DNA of 57,264 bases from Flavobacteriia bacterium (GCA_013298525.1 JAAFHW010000007.1:1-57264); one strand, 5' to 3'; counted from the stretch's first letter, positions 24,540 through 33,313 are shown. The notes: generated by a model not told the origin, from the sequence alone. Translations and numbers: made by a program.

Positions 24540-25931
24540 ATGAAAAACTGTTTTCTTGTATTAATTTCGCTTATTCTACTTTCTGCTTTGTTTAGTTGTT
24601 CGTCAACAAATAAGATTGCTACTATAAAACCAGAACCCTCTCAAAACACTCCAATGGCATACAAAACAACAACTTCATTCGTAAGCATGCCCATGGAAGT
24701 TTCATTAAAAGAAATTGAAAACCAATTAAACAAAGCCTTAACTGGATTGATTTATGAAGATAATAATCTTGATGATGACAAAACGGAAATGAAAATTTGG
24801 AAAACAGGCACTATAAAATTAATTGAAAAAGACGGAAAAATACAATCTGTTTTGCCTTTGAAAATTTGGTCAAAAATAAAATACGGTACGGAGTTCATGG
24901 GACTAAACGACACAAGAGAAATTGATTTAAACGGAACCATAACTTTACTCAGTACAGCCAAATTATCAAATTGGAAAATGAATACTAGCTCTGTTATTGA
25001 AGATTTTGAATGGAGTGAAAGCCCAACGATATTAGTTGCTGGAAAAAAAGTTCCGATAACTTATATAATCAATCCTACTTTGTCTATTTTCAAATCGAAA
25101 GTAGCCAAAAAAATTGATGATGCTATTGAAAAATCTTGTGATTTCAAACCTTATGTTTTAAATGTCTTAGAAACTTTGGGTACACCTTTTAAAACAAGTG
25201 AACAATATGAAACCTGGTTTAAAATGAATCCAATTGAAGTTTATGTTACTGATGCACAATTGCAAAAAAGTAAAATAAAAATGAACTTAGGATTAAAATG
25301 CACCATGCTAACAATGGTTGGACAAGAACCAAAAAATGTTTTTGATAAAGAATCTGTTACTTTCAAACCGGTTGCTACTGTTCCAGATAAAACCACTGCT
25401 ACTGTTGCGGCAATTTCTACTTATGAGAGTGCTTCACGAATTATAACTAAGAATTTTCAAGGAAAAGAATTTGCTTCAGGAAGTAGAAAAATCACAGTAC
25501 AAAAAGTTGATTTATGGTCGAAAGATGGTAAAATGATTATTGCACTTGACATGACTGGAAGCATCAATGGATCAATTTATCTTTCTGGAATTCCAAATTA
25601 TAATTCAGTTACAAAAGAAATTTATTTTGAACAAATGGATTATGTTTTAAATACAAAAGGTCTTTTGACAAAAACAGCTAATTGGTTGTTGCAAGGCGTA
25701 ATTTTGAGAAAAATTCAAGAAAACTGCCGCTATTCTATAAAAGAAAATTTGGACGAAGGCAAGAAAAGTTTATTGCCCTACTTGAGCAATTACTCACCAA
25801 TGAAAGGCGTATTCGTAAACGGAACTTTGAACGATTTTGAATTTGAAAAAGTTGAATTGACCAACGAAGCTATAATTGCATTTATAACTACATCAGGTAA
25901 ATTGAATATTAAAATTGATGGAATGGAATAA
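24540..25931 (+). CDS. DUF4403-family lipoprotein
   Basis: A 463-aa protein with a lipoprotein signal (lipobox ALFSC, Cys20). The body has the DUF4403 pattern: an N-terminal SFVSMPMEVSLKEIENQLNKAL, alternating amphipathic strands resembling a TULIP-like lipid-binding tube, and a C-terminal segment with GVFVNGTLNDFEF. The family is common in Bacteroidota and of unknown function; an envelope lipid role is only inferred from fold resemblance. It is divergent from tolC. Its end is 3 bases from the end of the small CxxC gene on the opposite strand. Confidence 0.8.
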   Translation: MKNCFLVLISLILLSALFSCSSTNKIATIKPEPSQNTPMAYKTTTSFVSMPMEVSLKEIENQLNKALTGLIYEDNNLDDDKTEMKIWKTGTIKLIEKDGKIQSVLPLKIWSKIKYGTEFMGLNDTREIDLNGTITLLSTAKLSNWKMNTSSVIEDFEWSESPTILVAGKKVPITYIINPTLSIFKSKVAKKIDDAIEKSCDFKPYVLNVLETLGTPFKTSEQYETWFKMNPIEVYVTDAQLQKSKIKMNLGLKCTMLTMVGQEPKNVFDKESVTFKPVATVPDKTTATVAAISTYESASRIITKNFQGKEFASGSRKITVQKVDLWSKDGKMIIALDMTGSINGSIYLSGIPNYNSVTKEIYFEQMDYVLNTKGLLTKTANWLLQGVILRKIQENCRYSIKENLDEGKKSLLPYLSNYSPMKGVFVNGTLNDFEFEKVELTNEAIIAFITTSGKLNIKIDGME

Positions 25932-25934
25932 AAA

Positions 25935-26219
25935 CTATTGAGTTTTCTTTTTCGTATACATTCTATAAACCACTACTCCAACGATACCAACCAACACGTA
26001 CGGAATAACCATTAGGTAAACAATTCCGTCATTTACTGCTTCAGCTTTCATAGTATTTCCTTCACTCTCTAATGATGCTCTACACATAGCGCATTGTGCT
26101 TGTGAAGGAAGAGAATAGAATATAGAAAAAAGTATAATGACGAATCCTTTCAATGTAGAAACTTTTCTTTTCTCTAGTCTATTTTCTATTTTCTTTACTC
26201 TATTTTCTTTAATTTGCAT
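25935..26219 (-). CDS. Small membrane protein with mature N-terminal CxxC, cytochrome oxidase operon
   Basis: A 94-aa protein. After a basic N-region (about 24 residues), a signal-type hydrophobic stretch ends at SQAQ, just before Cys43 and Cys46 (CAMC). A second hydrophobic segment lies at about 66-85, followed by a basic tail. If cleaved at SQA, the mature protein would present CxxC at its very N-terminus in the periplasm with a single membrane anchor. It overlaps the end of the DUF420 gene by 11 bases and is last in the oxidase assembly operon, so a copper, heme or redox role in oxidase maturation is plausible but unproven. Confidence 0.7.
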   Translation of the reverse strand: MQIKENRVKKIENRLEKRKVSTLKGFVIILFSIFYSLPSQAQCAMCRASLESEGNTMKAEAVNDGIVYLMVIPYVLVGIVGVVVYRMYTKKKTQ

Positions 26220-26748
26220 AATATGGAGAAATCATTAGATAAACAACAACGCCAGTAACTGCAACATATAACCATAATGGAAATGTAATTCTAGCCAGTT
26301 TTTTATGTCTATCAAATTGTTTAGATAATGCTCTAACATAAGTAAACAAAACCAAAGGAATTATAATTACCGAAAGCGCAATATGAGTTAGTAGAATAAA
26401 AAAGTAAACGTATCTGATTATACCTTCACCACCAAACTTAGTTGATTCTGAAGTCATGTGGTAGGCAACATACATTACTAAAAAGATTACAGAACATGCA
26501 ATTGCAGAAGTCATTAATTTTTCGTGTAACGAACGATTACCATTTTTTATAGCTCTTACTGCTAAAATCAATAAAATAGCCGTAATACCATTAATTGACG
26601 CGTAAATTGGCGGTAAGAAAGAAAGTGGCTCCACATTGATTCCGAAATCTTTTAACTTTACAGAAAATAGAATTGCTACAACTATTGGAATTAGTATTGA
26701 AACAATAATAATTGGTGTTCTAAATTTTTTTTCTATTGTGTTATCCAT
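26209..26748 (-). CDS. DUF420-family membrane protein (YozB-like)
   Basis: A 179-aa integral membrane protein with about five helices and the DUF420 marks: PIYASINGITAILLILAVRAIKNGNRSLHEKLM with conserved His, YVAYHMTSES, and a later LLTHIALSVIIIPLVL. Members sit beside SCO and cytochrome c oxidase genes in many Bacteroidota and Bacillota and are thought to help oxidase assembly, though the mechanism is not known. It starts 2 bases after the SCO gene ends and overlaps the next gene by 11 bases, so the genes are tightly coupled. Confidence 0.85.
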   Translation of the reverse strand: MDNTIEKKFRTPIIIVSILIPIVVAILFSVKLKDFGINVEPLSFLPPIYASINGITAILLILAVRAIKNGNRSLHEKLMTSAIACSVIFLVMYVAYHMTSESTKFGGEGIIRYVYFFILLTHIALSVIIIPLVLFTYVRALSKQFDRHKKLARITFPLWLYVAVTGVVVYLMISPYYAN

Positions 26749-26750
26749 GA

Positions 26751-27431
26751 TTATTCTTCTAATAATAATTTAATGTCTTCTTTAATTTCCTTTACTCCTT
26801 TGGCTTCAAGTCCATCATAATATAGAATTGGATTTCCTTGATTATCCTTTCTACATCTTATCTTCCCTTCTTTATCTACAAGTGCAAAAAGTCCGGAATG
26901 TTCAAAACCACCATTCACTTTTTTATTTTCTGCAGCATATAGATTGAATCCTTTGTTTGCCAAACTTAAAATATATTCTTTATCACCTGTTAGAAAATGC
27001 CAATTTGGTGAAGTGATGCCAAGTTGATTTGCATGTTCCTTTAAAACTTCGACAGTGTCATTTTCCGGATTTATAGTAATTGAGGCTACTCCAAAGTTAC
27101 TCTCTTTTGAAAATTCCTTTTGAATATCCTTCATGTTTTTGTTCATAATTGGACAAATTGAAGGACACGTTGAAAAGAAAAACTCAATTACATATACTTT
27201 ACCTAAATAACTTTTATCAGATATTTTAGCATTGTTTTGATCTGTTAATTCAAACTTAGGAACTGGCCCTATCTTTATTAAACCATCCTCTTTAACAATT
27301 TCATTTGAGAGACTCATTCTGTCATTTTTTACAACTGAGCCGTCTTTAATGCGATCGATTATTTTTGGTATAAAGATAATCCCAAATACTAAAATAATAA
27401 ATGAAATACCTATGTAAGATTTATTTTTCAT
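26751..27431 (-). CDS. SCO1/SenC-family copper chaperone
   Basis: A 226-aa membrane-anchored protein (one helix, residues 6-22) with a thioredoxin-like domain facing the periplasm. The copper ligands are intact: Cys89 and Cys93 in STCPSICP and His178 in GGFEHSG. SCO proteins deliver copper or reduce the CuA cysteines of cytochrome c oxidase subunit II. This gene lies in the oxidase operon (ctaB, cox3, cox3, cox4), and subunit II with its CuA site is encoded about 30 kb further along. It starts 5 bases after the Cys-free SCO-like gene. Confidence 0.92.
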   Translation of the reverse strand: MKNKSYIGISFIILVFGIIFIPKIIDRIKDGSVVKNDRMSLSNEIVKEDGLIKIGPVPKFELTDQNNAKISDKSYLGKVYVIEFFFSTCPSICPIMNKNMKDIQKEFSKESNFGVASITINPENDTVEVLKEHANQLGITSPNWHFLTGDKEYILSLANKGFNLYAAENKKVNGGFEHSGLFALVDKEGKIRCRKDNQGNPILYYDGLEAKGVKEIKEDIKLLLEE

Positions 27432-27436
27432 GCCTA

Positions 27437-28102
27437 TTATATTTTTCTTGAAGCGTTATGATTTCTTTTTAAAGCTAAGCGATACTCTGCCAAAATGATT
27501 TTAACATCATCAATCATTTGGTTGTATAATTCAGAAACCAGTACTGTATTATAGCCTTCTTTATATTCTGGCTTCCCTTTTTTATCTTGACCTTTTCTAC
27601 CTCTAAGATTTCTCTTTTTATCTACAATGTAAACATTTGGTGTTCCAAGATTATCGTCTAATTTACCTACTAATTGTAGTTTATCATAGAATGTTTGTAT
27701 TTGCTGTGGCGAACCAAAAACAAAGTTCCATCCAGCTTGAGTTCCAAGTTTACTTATATCGTTTTTTAATGCTTTAACTTGCTCTTGAGTTCCATCTGGA
27801 AAAATCATTACCATTTGAAAATCTTTAAAATCTTTATTTCTAGTATAAATCTTTTCGTATAAATTAAAAAAGCTTCCTTTTCGTTTTTCAACATCAGTAC
27901 CAATAAAGCCTAATATTGTAATTTTATTGGTAAGAGCAACAGGTTTATCATCTAAAGTTTTCCAAGTATTTATATCTGGAATATTCTTAGTAATAGTAGG
28001 AAGATTAACAAAACTATTAACACCTGAAGCAAAAAAGAGATAAGTAACTAGTGGAAGAACGAACAATACAAACAGAACAATTTTCTTTTTCATTTTTTTC
28101 AT
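27437..28102 (-). CDS. Cysteine-free SCO-like membrane-anchored protein
   Basis: A 221-aa protein with an N-terminal anchor (KKIVLFVLFVLPLVTYLFFA) and a thioredoxin-like fold: KITILGFIGTDVE (where SCO has FFSTCPSICP), FQMVMIFPDGTQEQV, and GTPNVYIVDKKRNLRGRKG. It contains no Cys at all, so it cannot bind copper as SCO does. It sits between cox4 and the true SCO gene. I chose ATG 28102, because the upstream TTG lies inside a strong hairpin. It may be a partner or regulator of the active SCO. The function is not known. Confidence 0.7.
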   Translation of the reverse strand: MKKMKKKIVLFVLFVLPLVTYLFFASGVNSFVNLPTITKNIPDINTWKTLDDKPVALTNKITILGFIGTDVEKRKGSFFNLYEKIYTRNKDFKDFQMVMIFPDGTQEQVKALKNDISKLGTQAGWNFVFGSPQQIQTFYDKLQLVGKLDDNLGTPNVYIVDKKRNLRGRKGQDKKGKPEYKEGYNTVLVSELYNQMIDDVKIILAEYRLALKRNHNASRKI

Positions 28103-28124
28103 AATTTGAATATACAAAAATAAA

Positions 28125-28151
28125 AAAAAGGTACGCAATGCGTACCTTTTT
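28125..28151. terminator. Hairpin between cox4 and the SCO-like genes
   Basis: A 12-bp perfect stem (A5 then GGTACGC, 28125-28136, with 28140-28151) closes a 3-base loop and has A and T runs on the sides. On the minus strand it can end or attenuate the oxidase-subunit transcript before the assembly genes. Confidence 0.85.
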
Positions 28152-28168
28152 ATTGAATTAATATAATG

Positions 28169-28519
28169 TTAAAAATTCCACTTAATTGTAGCATTTTTAA
28201 ATACCTCAAAAACATAGTTTCCTTCTGTAAGCAGAATAAAAACTAAATATATAATTAAGAAAATTACAGTCCAGACTACAGCTCTTCTTAATGCAGGAGT
28301 TTCACCTTCCATGTGCATGAAAGCCCAAACAATGTAATATGCTTTGAATATTGTTAAAATAATGAATATCCAATTTAAAAGGTTCATCCCTAAAATATTG
28401 GTCAAATGAAGTGATTCTGGCTTAATAATACCCAAAACAACCTCTACTATTGTTACTGCAGAAAGAAGGAAAAATACATTCCAAATTCTTTTTGTATTAG
28501 AAACGTGCTCGTGTGACAT
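28169..28519 (-). CDS. Cytochrome c oxidase subunit IV family protein
   Basis: A 116-aa protein with three transmembrane helices (about 12-30, 43-65, 80-102) and a short His-containing start. The pattern is of the prokaryotic subunit IV/CyoD-like group (LNWIFIILTIFKAYYIVWAFMHMEGE). It is a small accessory subunit of the heme-copper oxidase and lies 20 bases after the subunit III gene. The sequence is distinctive in context, but family members are short and divergent. Confidence 0.85.
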   Translation of the reverse strand: MSHEHVSNTKRIWNVFFLLSAVTIVEVVLGIIKPESLHLTNILGMNLLNWIFIILTIFKAYYIVWAFMHMEGETPALRRAVVWTVIFLIIYLVFILLTEGNYVFEVFKNATIKWNF

Positions 28520-28539
28520 AATATATAATTTCTAAAAAA

Positions 28540-29574
28540 TTAAACTAAATAGAAGAATGTAAATACGAAAACCCAAACTAAATCGACGAAGTGCCAGTAA
28601 AGTCCTACTTTTTCTACCATTTCGTATGTTCTTCTTTTCTCATAAGTTCCTAATAGAACATTAATGAAAATAATGATATTGATAATTACTCCTGAAAATA
28701 CGTGGAAACCGTGGAAACCAGTAATGAAGAAGAAGAAATCAGCAAATAACTTACTTCCATATTCATTGTGTTGTAAGTTAGCTCCTTCAACTACCAATGT
28801 AGCATTTGCTAATCTTTTTTCAGATTCTGCTCTTGAAAGAATAAATTTATGTTTTGGTTTATTCAATGATTTATCTTCATTTAAACCTTGAACAGTTTTA
28901 AGAGTTTCCTCACTATTAATAACTTCAGTTCTTACTAATAAATCTGGACGAGCTTTAAAGCCTTCTAAAACTTCATTTACAGAATAAGTAGACAAAGTTC
29001 CTTCTTCCATAAACCATTTTCCTTTACCTCTTGTAAGTTGTTCTCTTTCTTCAGGTAATACAACTGCGAAATCAGCTAAAGCAACACGTTTTCCTTTACT
29101 ATCGACAAACTGCAGAATGCTTCCGCCTTTTGTTTCAACAGCACCATATTCTCCATGAATGAAATTTTTCCATTCCCAAGCTTGTGAACCAACGAAGATT
29201 AAACCTCCAATGATTGTTAAAAACATGTAGAAAGCTACTTTTCCTTGTTTCATTTGGTGACCTGCATCAACAGCAAGTACCATAGTAACAGAAGAAAAGA
29301 TAAGAATAAAAGTCATCAATGCCACATAATACATTGGAGCAGAAACCCCATGCATAAATGGAAAGTGTGTAAACACTTCATCGGCTAAAGGCCAAGTTTC
29401 AATGAATTTAAATCTAGAAAAACCGTAAGCAGCCAAAAAACCAGAAAAGGTTAATGCATCAGAAACGATGAAAAACCACATCATTAATTTTCCGTAACTT
29501 GCTCCCAATGGCTCATTATTTCCGCCATCCCATGATTTCCCTACAGTATTTGCAGTAGTAACTGTCGATCCCAT
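28540..29574 (-). CDS. Cytochrome c oxidase subunit III with large periplasmic insert
   Basis: A 344-aa five-helix subunit III: helices at about 30-52, 80-103, 113-132, 277-308 and 322-343, with the family patterns LMMWFFIVSDALTFSGFLAAY, QAWEWKNFI and FFITGFHGFHVFSGVI, and the C-terminal WHFVDLVWVFVFTFFYLV. Between helices 3 and 4 there is a hydrophilic insert of about 135 residues (142-275), where ordinary members have a short loop. By the usual topology it would face the periplasm. It is followed by subunit IV and preceded by a second, short subunit III gene. Confidence 0.9.
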   Translation of the reverse strand: MGSTVTTANTVGKSWDGGNNEPLGASYGKLMMWFFIVSDALTFSGFLAAYGFSRFKFIETWPLADEVFTHFPFMHGVSAPMYYVALMTFILIFSSVTMVLAVDAGHQMKQGKVAFYMFLTIIGGLIFVGSQAWEWKNFIHGEYGAVETKGGSILQFVDSKGKRVALADFAVVLPEEREQLTRGKGKWFMEEGTLSTYSVNEVLEGFKARPDLLVRTEVINSEETLKTVQGLNEDKSLNKPKHKFILSRAESEKRLANATLVVEGANLQHNEYGSKLFADFFFFITGFHGFHVFSGVIINIIIFINVLLGTYEKRRTYEMVEKVGLYWHFVDLVWVFVFTFFYLV

Positions 29575-29616
29575 AAAAAGTTGTTGTTAAAAAGTTCCCA
29601 AATTTACATATTTTTC

Positions 29617-30195
29617 TTATTTAAAGAAATATAAAAACAAAAATAAATAAATCCATAAGAAATCAAGAAAGTGCCAATACATTGCACCTAGCTCAATACC
29701 AAGAAATTGGGACGAATTGTACTTTTGTTTAAAATGATTATAAATTATAATTAATAATGAAATTAACCCTCCAGCTAAGTGTGCCATGTGAACATAAACC
29801 AAAACATATAAGAAAGAAATGGTAATAGAACCTGTTCCTCCAACTGGATATAAGTGATTTTGAAATAACTGTGCAAAACCTTCAAATTGGAAATAAATAA
29901 ATCCCAATCCCAAGGCAAGAGTTGCTAACAAAAAAAGTGTAGTTGAGCTTCTATCATCTTTCTTAATTGATTTCTTTGCTAGGTGAATGGTAACACTACA
30001 AAGAAGAATAATTGCAGTACTTATGAAAAAAGCAGTTGGCATTTGAAAATCTTTAAGCCAATCTGGTCTCGATTTACTTACAACCATTGCGCTTGTTAAA
30101 CCGGCAAACATCATCACCATACTTATCATCGCAAAAATCAACAAGAGTTTGTATGACCTTGCTGTGCGTTCTTTATATTCTTCAGTTGTCATCAT
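29617..30195 (-). CDS. Cytochrome c oxidase subunit III (short form)
   Basis: A 192-aa five-helix membrane protein with standard subunit III marks: KLLLIFAMISMVMMFAGL in helix 1, FEGFAQL, SFLYVLVYVHMAHLAGG in helix 4 and GAMYWHFLDFLWIYLFLFLYFF at the end. This is the usual compact length. It begins one codon pair after ctaB ends (2-base gap) and is followed by the long subunit III gene. Tandem subunit III genes of different length are seen in Flavobacteriaceae oxidase operons. Which is used with the subunit I encoded at 55-57 kb cannot be told. Confidence 0.88.
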   Translation of the reverse strand: MMTTEEYKERTARSYKLLLIFAMISMVMMFAGLTSAMVVSKSRPDWLKDFQMPTAFFISTAIILLCSVTIHLAKKSIKKDDRSSTTLFLLATLALGLGFIYFQFEGFAQLFQNHLYPVGGTGSITISFLYVLVYVHMAHLAGGLISLLIIIYNHFKQKYNSSQFLGIELGAMYWHFLDFLWIYLFLFLYFFK

Positions 30196-30197
30196 AA

Positions 30198-31100
30198 CTA
30201 TCTTAAAAATTTATCTGTTATATATATTATTTGCAATAAAGTAATGTAAGAAACACTTACTAACATTAGTACCCTGGCTGCTTTTGGAGTTCTTTGTTTG
30301 TATAATTTAAAAGCATAAATCAGCATCCATAATCCCAAAAGAAAAACCAATACTGCTGCAATTGGACTAATAAAAAATTGCCCGGTAAACCCCAAACAAG
30401 GTAAAAGTGATGCTACTATTAGCCAAAATGTGTACAATATAATTTGTGTCGCTGTTTTAGTATCTCTTTGTCCAGTAGGCAACATAAAAAACCCTGCCTT
30501 TTCATAGTCTTCATACAAAAACCAACCTATTGCCCAAAAATGAGGAAACTGCCAAAAAAACTGAATCATGAATAGCGTTCCTGCTTCTATTCCGAAATTT
30601 CCTGTTGCCGCAACCCATCCTAACATGAAAGGAATTGCTCCTGGAATTGCTCCTACAAAAACCGATAATGGTGTAACCGTTTTTAATGGTGTGTAAGCAC
30701 TTGTATATAAAAATATTGAAATCGCTCCGAACATTGCTGTTTTTGGATTGATTAAATAGAGTAAGATTAAGCCAATAATCGTTAACAAACTTGCTACAAA
30801 CAGAGCAACATTTGGCGACATTCTTCCAGCAGGAACTGGACGATTCTTAGTTCTATCCATTAACGCATCCAAATCTTTTTCTATCACTTGATTAAAAGCA
30901 TTTGACGCTCCAACCATGCAATATCCACCGATAATCAACATTATCAAAGTTGTCCAACTAAACGGATGACTTTCGTCAAATCCTAATAAATAGCCAGCAA
31001 TTGAAGAAAATAAAACACTTATTGCTAAACCAGCCTTGGTGATTTCTTTAAAATCTCTAAAGATTGCTTTGAGCGAAAGTGTATTAGTTGTAGAATTCAA
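30198..31100 (-). CDS. ctaB: Protoheme IX farnesyltransferase (heme O synthase)
   Basis: A 300-aa polytopic UbiA-type prenyltransferase that converts heme B to heme O with farnesyl-PP for cytochrome oxidase. The catalytic motif NAFNQVIEKDLDALMDRTKNRPVPAGRM has the Asn/Asp-rich signature; the second loop YTPLKTVTPLSVFVGAIPGAIP and nine hydrophobic helices are typical. The start codon is TTG at 31100; there is no ATG near the N-terminus. It is the first gene of the oxidase operon and has a complete promoter upstream. Confidence 0.94.
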   Translation of the reverse strand: MNSTTNTLSLKAIFRDFKEITKAGLAISVLFSSIAGYLLGFDESHPFSWTTLIMLIIGGYCMVGASNAFNQVIEKDLDALMDRTKNRPVPAGRMSPNVALFVASLLTIIGLILLYLINPKTAMFGAISIFLYTSAYTPLKTVTPLSVFVGAIPGAIPFMLGWVAATGNFGIEAGTLFMIQFFWQFPHFWAIGWFLYEDYEKAGFFMLPTGQRDTKTATQIILYTFWLIVASLLPCLGFTGQFFISPIAAVLVFLLGLWMLIYAFKLYKQRTPKAARVLMLVSVSYITLLQIIYITDKFLR

Positions 31101-31129
31101 TGGAATTGAAAAATTGATTTTTAATGGTG

Positions 31130-31161
31130 CAAAAGTAGTTTATCAAAAAGGATTTGACAAA
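31130..31161 (-). promoter_or_regulatory. Promoter of the cytochrome oxidase operon
   Basis: On the minus strand TTTG (31158-31161 complement), exactly 20 bases, then TACTTTTG (31130-31137 complement): a complete match to TTTG-N20-TAnnTTTG. The expected start is near 31123, about 23 bases before ctaB. It is the best promoter in the window. Confidence 0.85.
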
Positions 31162-31188
31162 AAACAAACCATAAAATTATTTAAAATT

Positions 31189-33297
31189 CTAATAATCGAA
31201 ATACCAATTAAAAATATCGCATCTCAAACCAAGAGAAAACCATGTAGTACTTTGTTTTTTCAACGCATCTGTTTCTACGGTTGGACTAAAATTTCTGTAA
31301 ATAATACTTCCGAAAGCTTTCAAATTTGTAGCTGGGTTTATCAAATAACCAGCTTGTAAATCGGCGATAACAATATTAGTTTTATTCCCTTGTCCTACAG
31401 TAACTCCATTATCAAAAGCTCTATTTTCATTATAGCTTAAGTAAATATTTCCACCGTAATTCTTAGTCGCGTCAAAATCAAAACCTCTTACACCCATTGT
31501 TAATTTGGCATCCGCAAAATATCTTCCTTTGTGATAACGCGCAATTGCGATTAATTCTTTAGCATTCCCACCCCATTGATGTCCAAGACTTTGGTTACTG
31601 TTTCCATAATTTGTTAATGCATCGCTATGAGAATAAACGTAAGGTCTAATATGATTGTACTCCACTTGCACCATCAGATTTTCTATATTAAACGCATTGA
31701 AATATTTTGCTCCAATTTGGTAAGCAAACTTGTTTTTCCAACTTTTATTAGCATCTTTTACTTCATTGAATGAGAATTCATCAATTAGAAATTGTCCGTA
31801 AAAGTTAATTTGATTGTTCCATTTGTATTTAGTTGTTAAACCAAGTAATGCATTTCCACTTCTTGAAGATGATGCAAACTCAACAGCACGATAAAAGATA
31901 ATTGGATTTACGAAACTCATGTCAAATCCTCTATCGTTTTGTTTAGACCAAACTACCGATTCGAAAAAACCTAAATTGAATCTTTTAGTAACATTCCAAC
32001 TTAAATAATGGTTTGCAACAAACTTTGTCGCATAAGTTCCATCAACTGTGGCGTCATTTCTAACATCTTTCATCCACATGTAATTGTTGGTGTATTTAAT
32101 TTTCCAAAACGTCGTATTGATTTTGAAATACGGATAAGGACTTACGCCATCAGTTAAAAACAATGAACGATATCCGTCACCTAAGAAATTTCTACCGTAT
32201 CCTAATTGCAAATCAAAAAACTTGCTTGGTGCAAAAGTTAAATTTGCTTCCGCCATAGGAAAATCAAAAGCATCTGATTTAAATTCTTTTGCGATTCCGA
32301 TACCAGGAATGATTGCAGGATTTCCTCCTGATGGTTTTATCGAAATGGCATAATTGTTAAAATAATCAGCAAAACGACCTTGACTTTCGAAAATGGTTGT
32401 TGTAAAGTTCAATTGACTTCCTAAACCGCCGCGTATTTGGATTCCACGTGTGTTTACATAAGTATAATCTGCAACACTTGGATCACTTTTTCCCATTTGT
32501 AGATCAAAAATAGGATTTACGGTGAACCAATAATCATCACCTTGAATGGCTACTGTATTTTCGTTCCAAAGTTTTTTCCCCCACCATGAAGTTTTGTTCT
32601 TCATTAGCTTTTGATTTTCTGCTTCTATAATGTAATATTTAGAAACTTCAGCATAAGTATAAGGTTTGGATGCCGTATGATTATTACTACCTACTTGATT
32701 CATTGCTGGATCAAATTGTGCATAAAAACTATGCGACAACGGAATGCTCAAATGACTTTGAAACTGAGGATTGTTGAATTTTTTATAGACAATACTATCA
32801 AATTCTGTAAGTTCTTTATTTTTATCTTTTGGCGAGTAAATAGTAGTTGGCTTGCTAGACTCAATTTCTTTCTCTTTTTCTGCTTGAATTTCTGCAGCAC
32901 TTTGAAGTGAAATTGCTATTTTGATTGTATATTTTGCATAAGTTGGCTTTCCGTTATACGTTGGCGGACTCACTTTTGGGATAGCTGCAAAAACTCGTTT
33001 ACTTTCTTTTACTAAATCCTCATCTATGGCATCAACATATTGCACTTTGAACGTTCCTTTATCATCAACCTCAAACAAGACTATGATACTTCCTTTGTAA
33101 TTGTTGTCTTTTAACTTAGTAGGAACTTGAAAATTATTGTAAACAAAATTTTGTACTTCTGTATTGAAACAATTTTCAAGTTCTTTAGCTTGTAATTTAG
33201 CACAGTTTGGAAAAATTGGCATTTGCTCACTTCCTTTTTGAGCGGTAACCAATAATGCATTTAAAAGTAAAAAAGCTATCGTTATTTTATTAAACAT
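31189..33297 (-). CDS. Probable gliding motility protein RemB (outer-membrane)
   Basis: A 702-aa secreted protein. The signal peptide (KITIAFLLLNALLVTAQ) is followed by a TonB C-terminal-like domain (GSIIVLFEVDDKGTFKVQYVD, about 60-140), a Glu/Lys-rich linker and a large beta-rich part resembling capsule-assembly Wzi-type barrels (LQLGYGRNFLGDGYRSLFL, then aromatic strands to the final WYFDY). The architecture and the position next to deoC are what I recall for RemB of Flavobacterium, an outer-membrane gliding protein. I chose ATG 33297, 17 bases after deoC. The name is from memory, so it is a moderate call. A generic outer-membrane barrel is the alternative. Confidence 0.6.
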   Translation of the reverse strand: MFNKITIAFLLLNALLVTAQKGSEQMPIFPNCAKLQAKELENCFNTEVQNFVYNNFQVPTKLKDNNYKGSIIVLFEVDDKGTFKVQYVDAIDEDLVKESKRVFAAIPKVSPPTYNGKPTYAKYTIKIAISLQSAAEIQAEKEKEIESSKPTTIYSPKDKNKELTEFDSIVYKKFNNPQFQSHLSIPLSHSFYAQFDPAMNQVGSNNHTASKPYTYAEVSKYYIIEAENQKLMKNKTSWWGKKLWNENTVAIQGDDYWFTVNPIFDLQMGKSDPSVADYTYVNTRGIQIRGGLGSQLNFTTTIFESQGRFADYFNNYAISIKPSGGNPAIIPGIGIAKEFKSDAFDFPMAEANLTFAPSKFFDLQLGYGRNFLGDGYRSLFLTDGVSPYPYFKINTTFWKIKYTNNYMWMKDVRNDATVDGTYATKFVANHYLSWNVTKRFNLGFFESVVWSKQNDRGFDMSFVNPIIFYRAVEFASSSRSGNALLGLTTKYKWNNQINFYGQFLIDEFSFNEVKDANKSWKNKFAYQIGAKYFNAFNIENLMVQVEYNHIRPYVYSHSDALTNYGNSNQSLGHQWGGNAKELIAIARYHKGRYFADAKLTMGVRGFDFDATKNYGGNIYLSYNENRAFDNGVTVGQGNKTNIVIADLQAGYLINPATNLKAFGSIIYRNFSPTVETDALKKQSTTWFSLGLRCDIFNWYFDY

Positions 33298-33313
33298 CCT
33301 ATTTGAATATAAT

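Noticed and set aside
28102-28138. Start of the SCO-like gene at TTG 28138
   Set aside because: This codon lies inside a strong hairpin. ATG 28102 gives a normal basic N-terminus followed by the membrane anchor.
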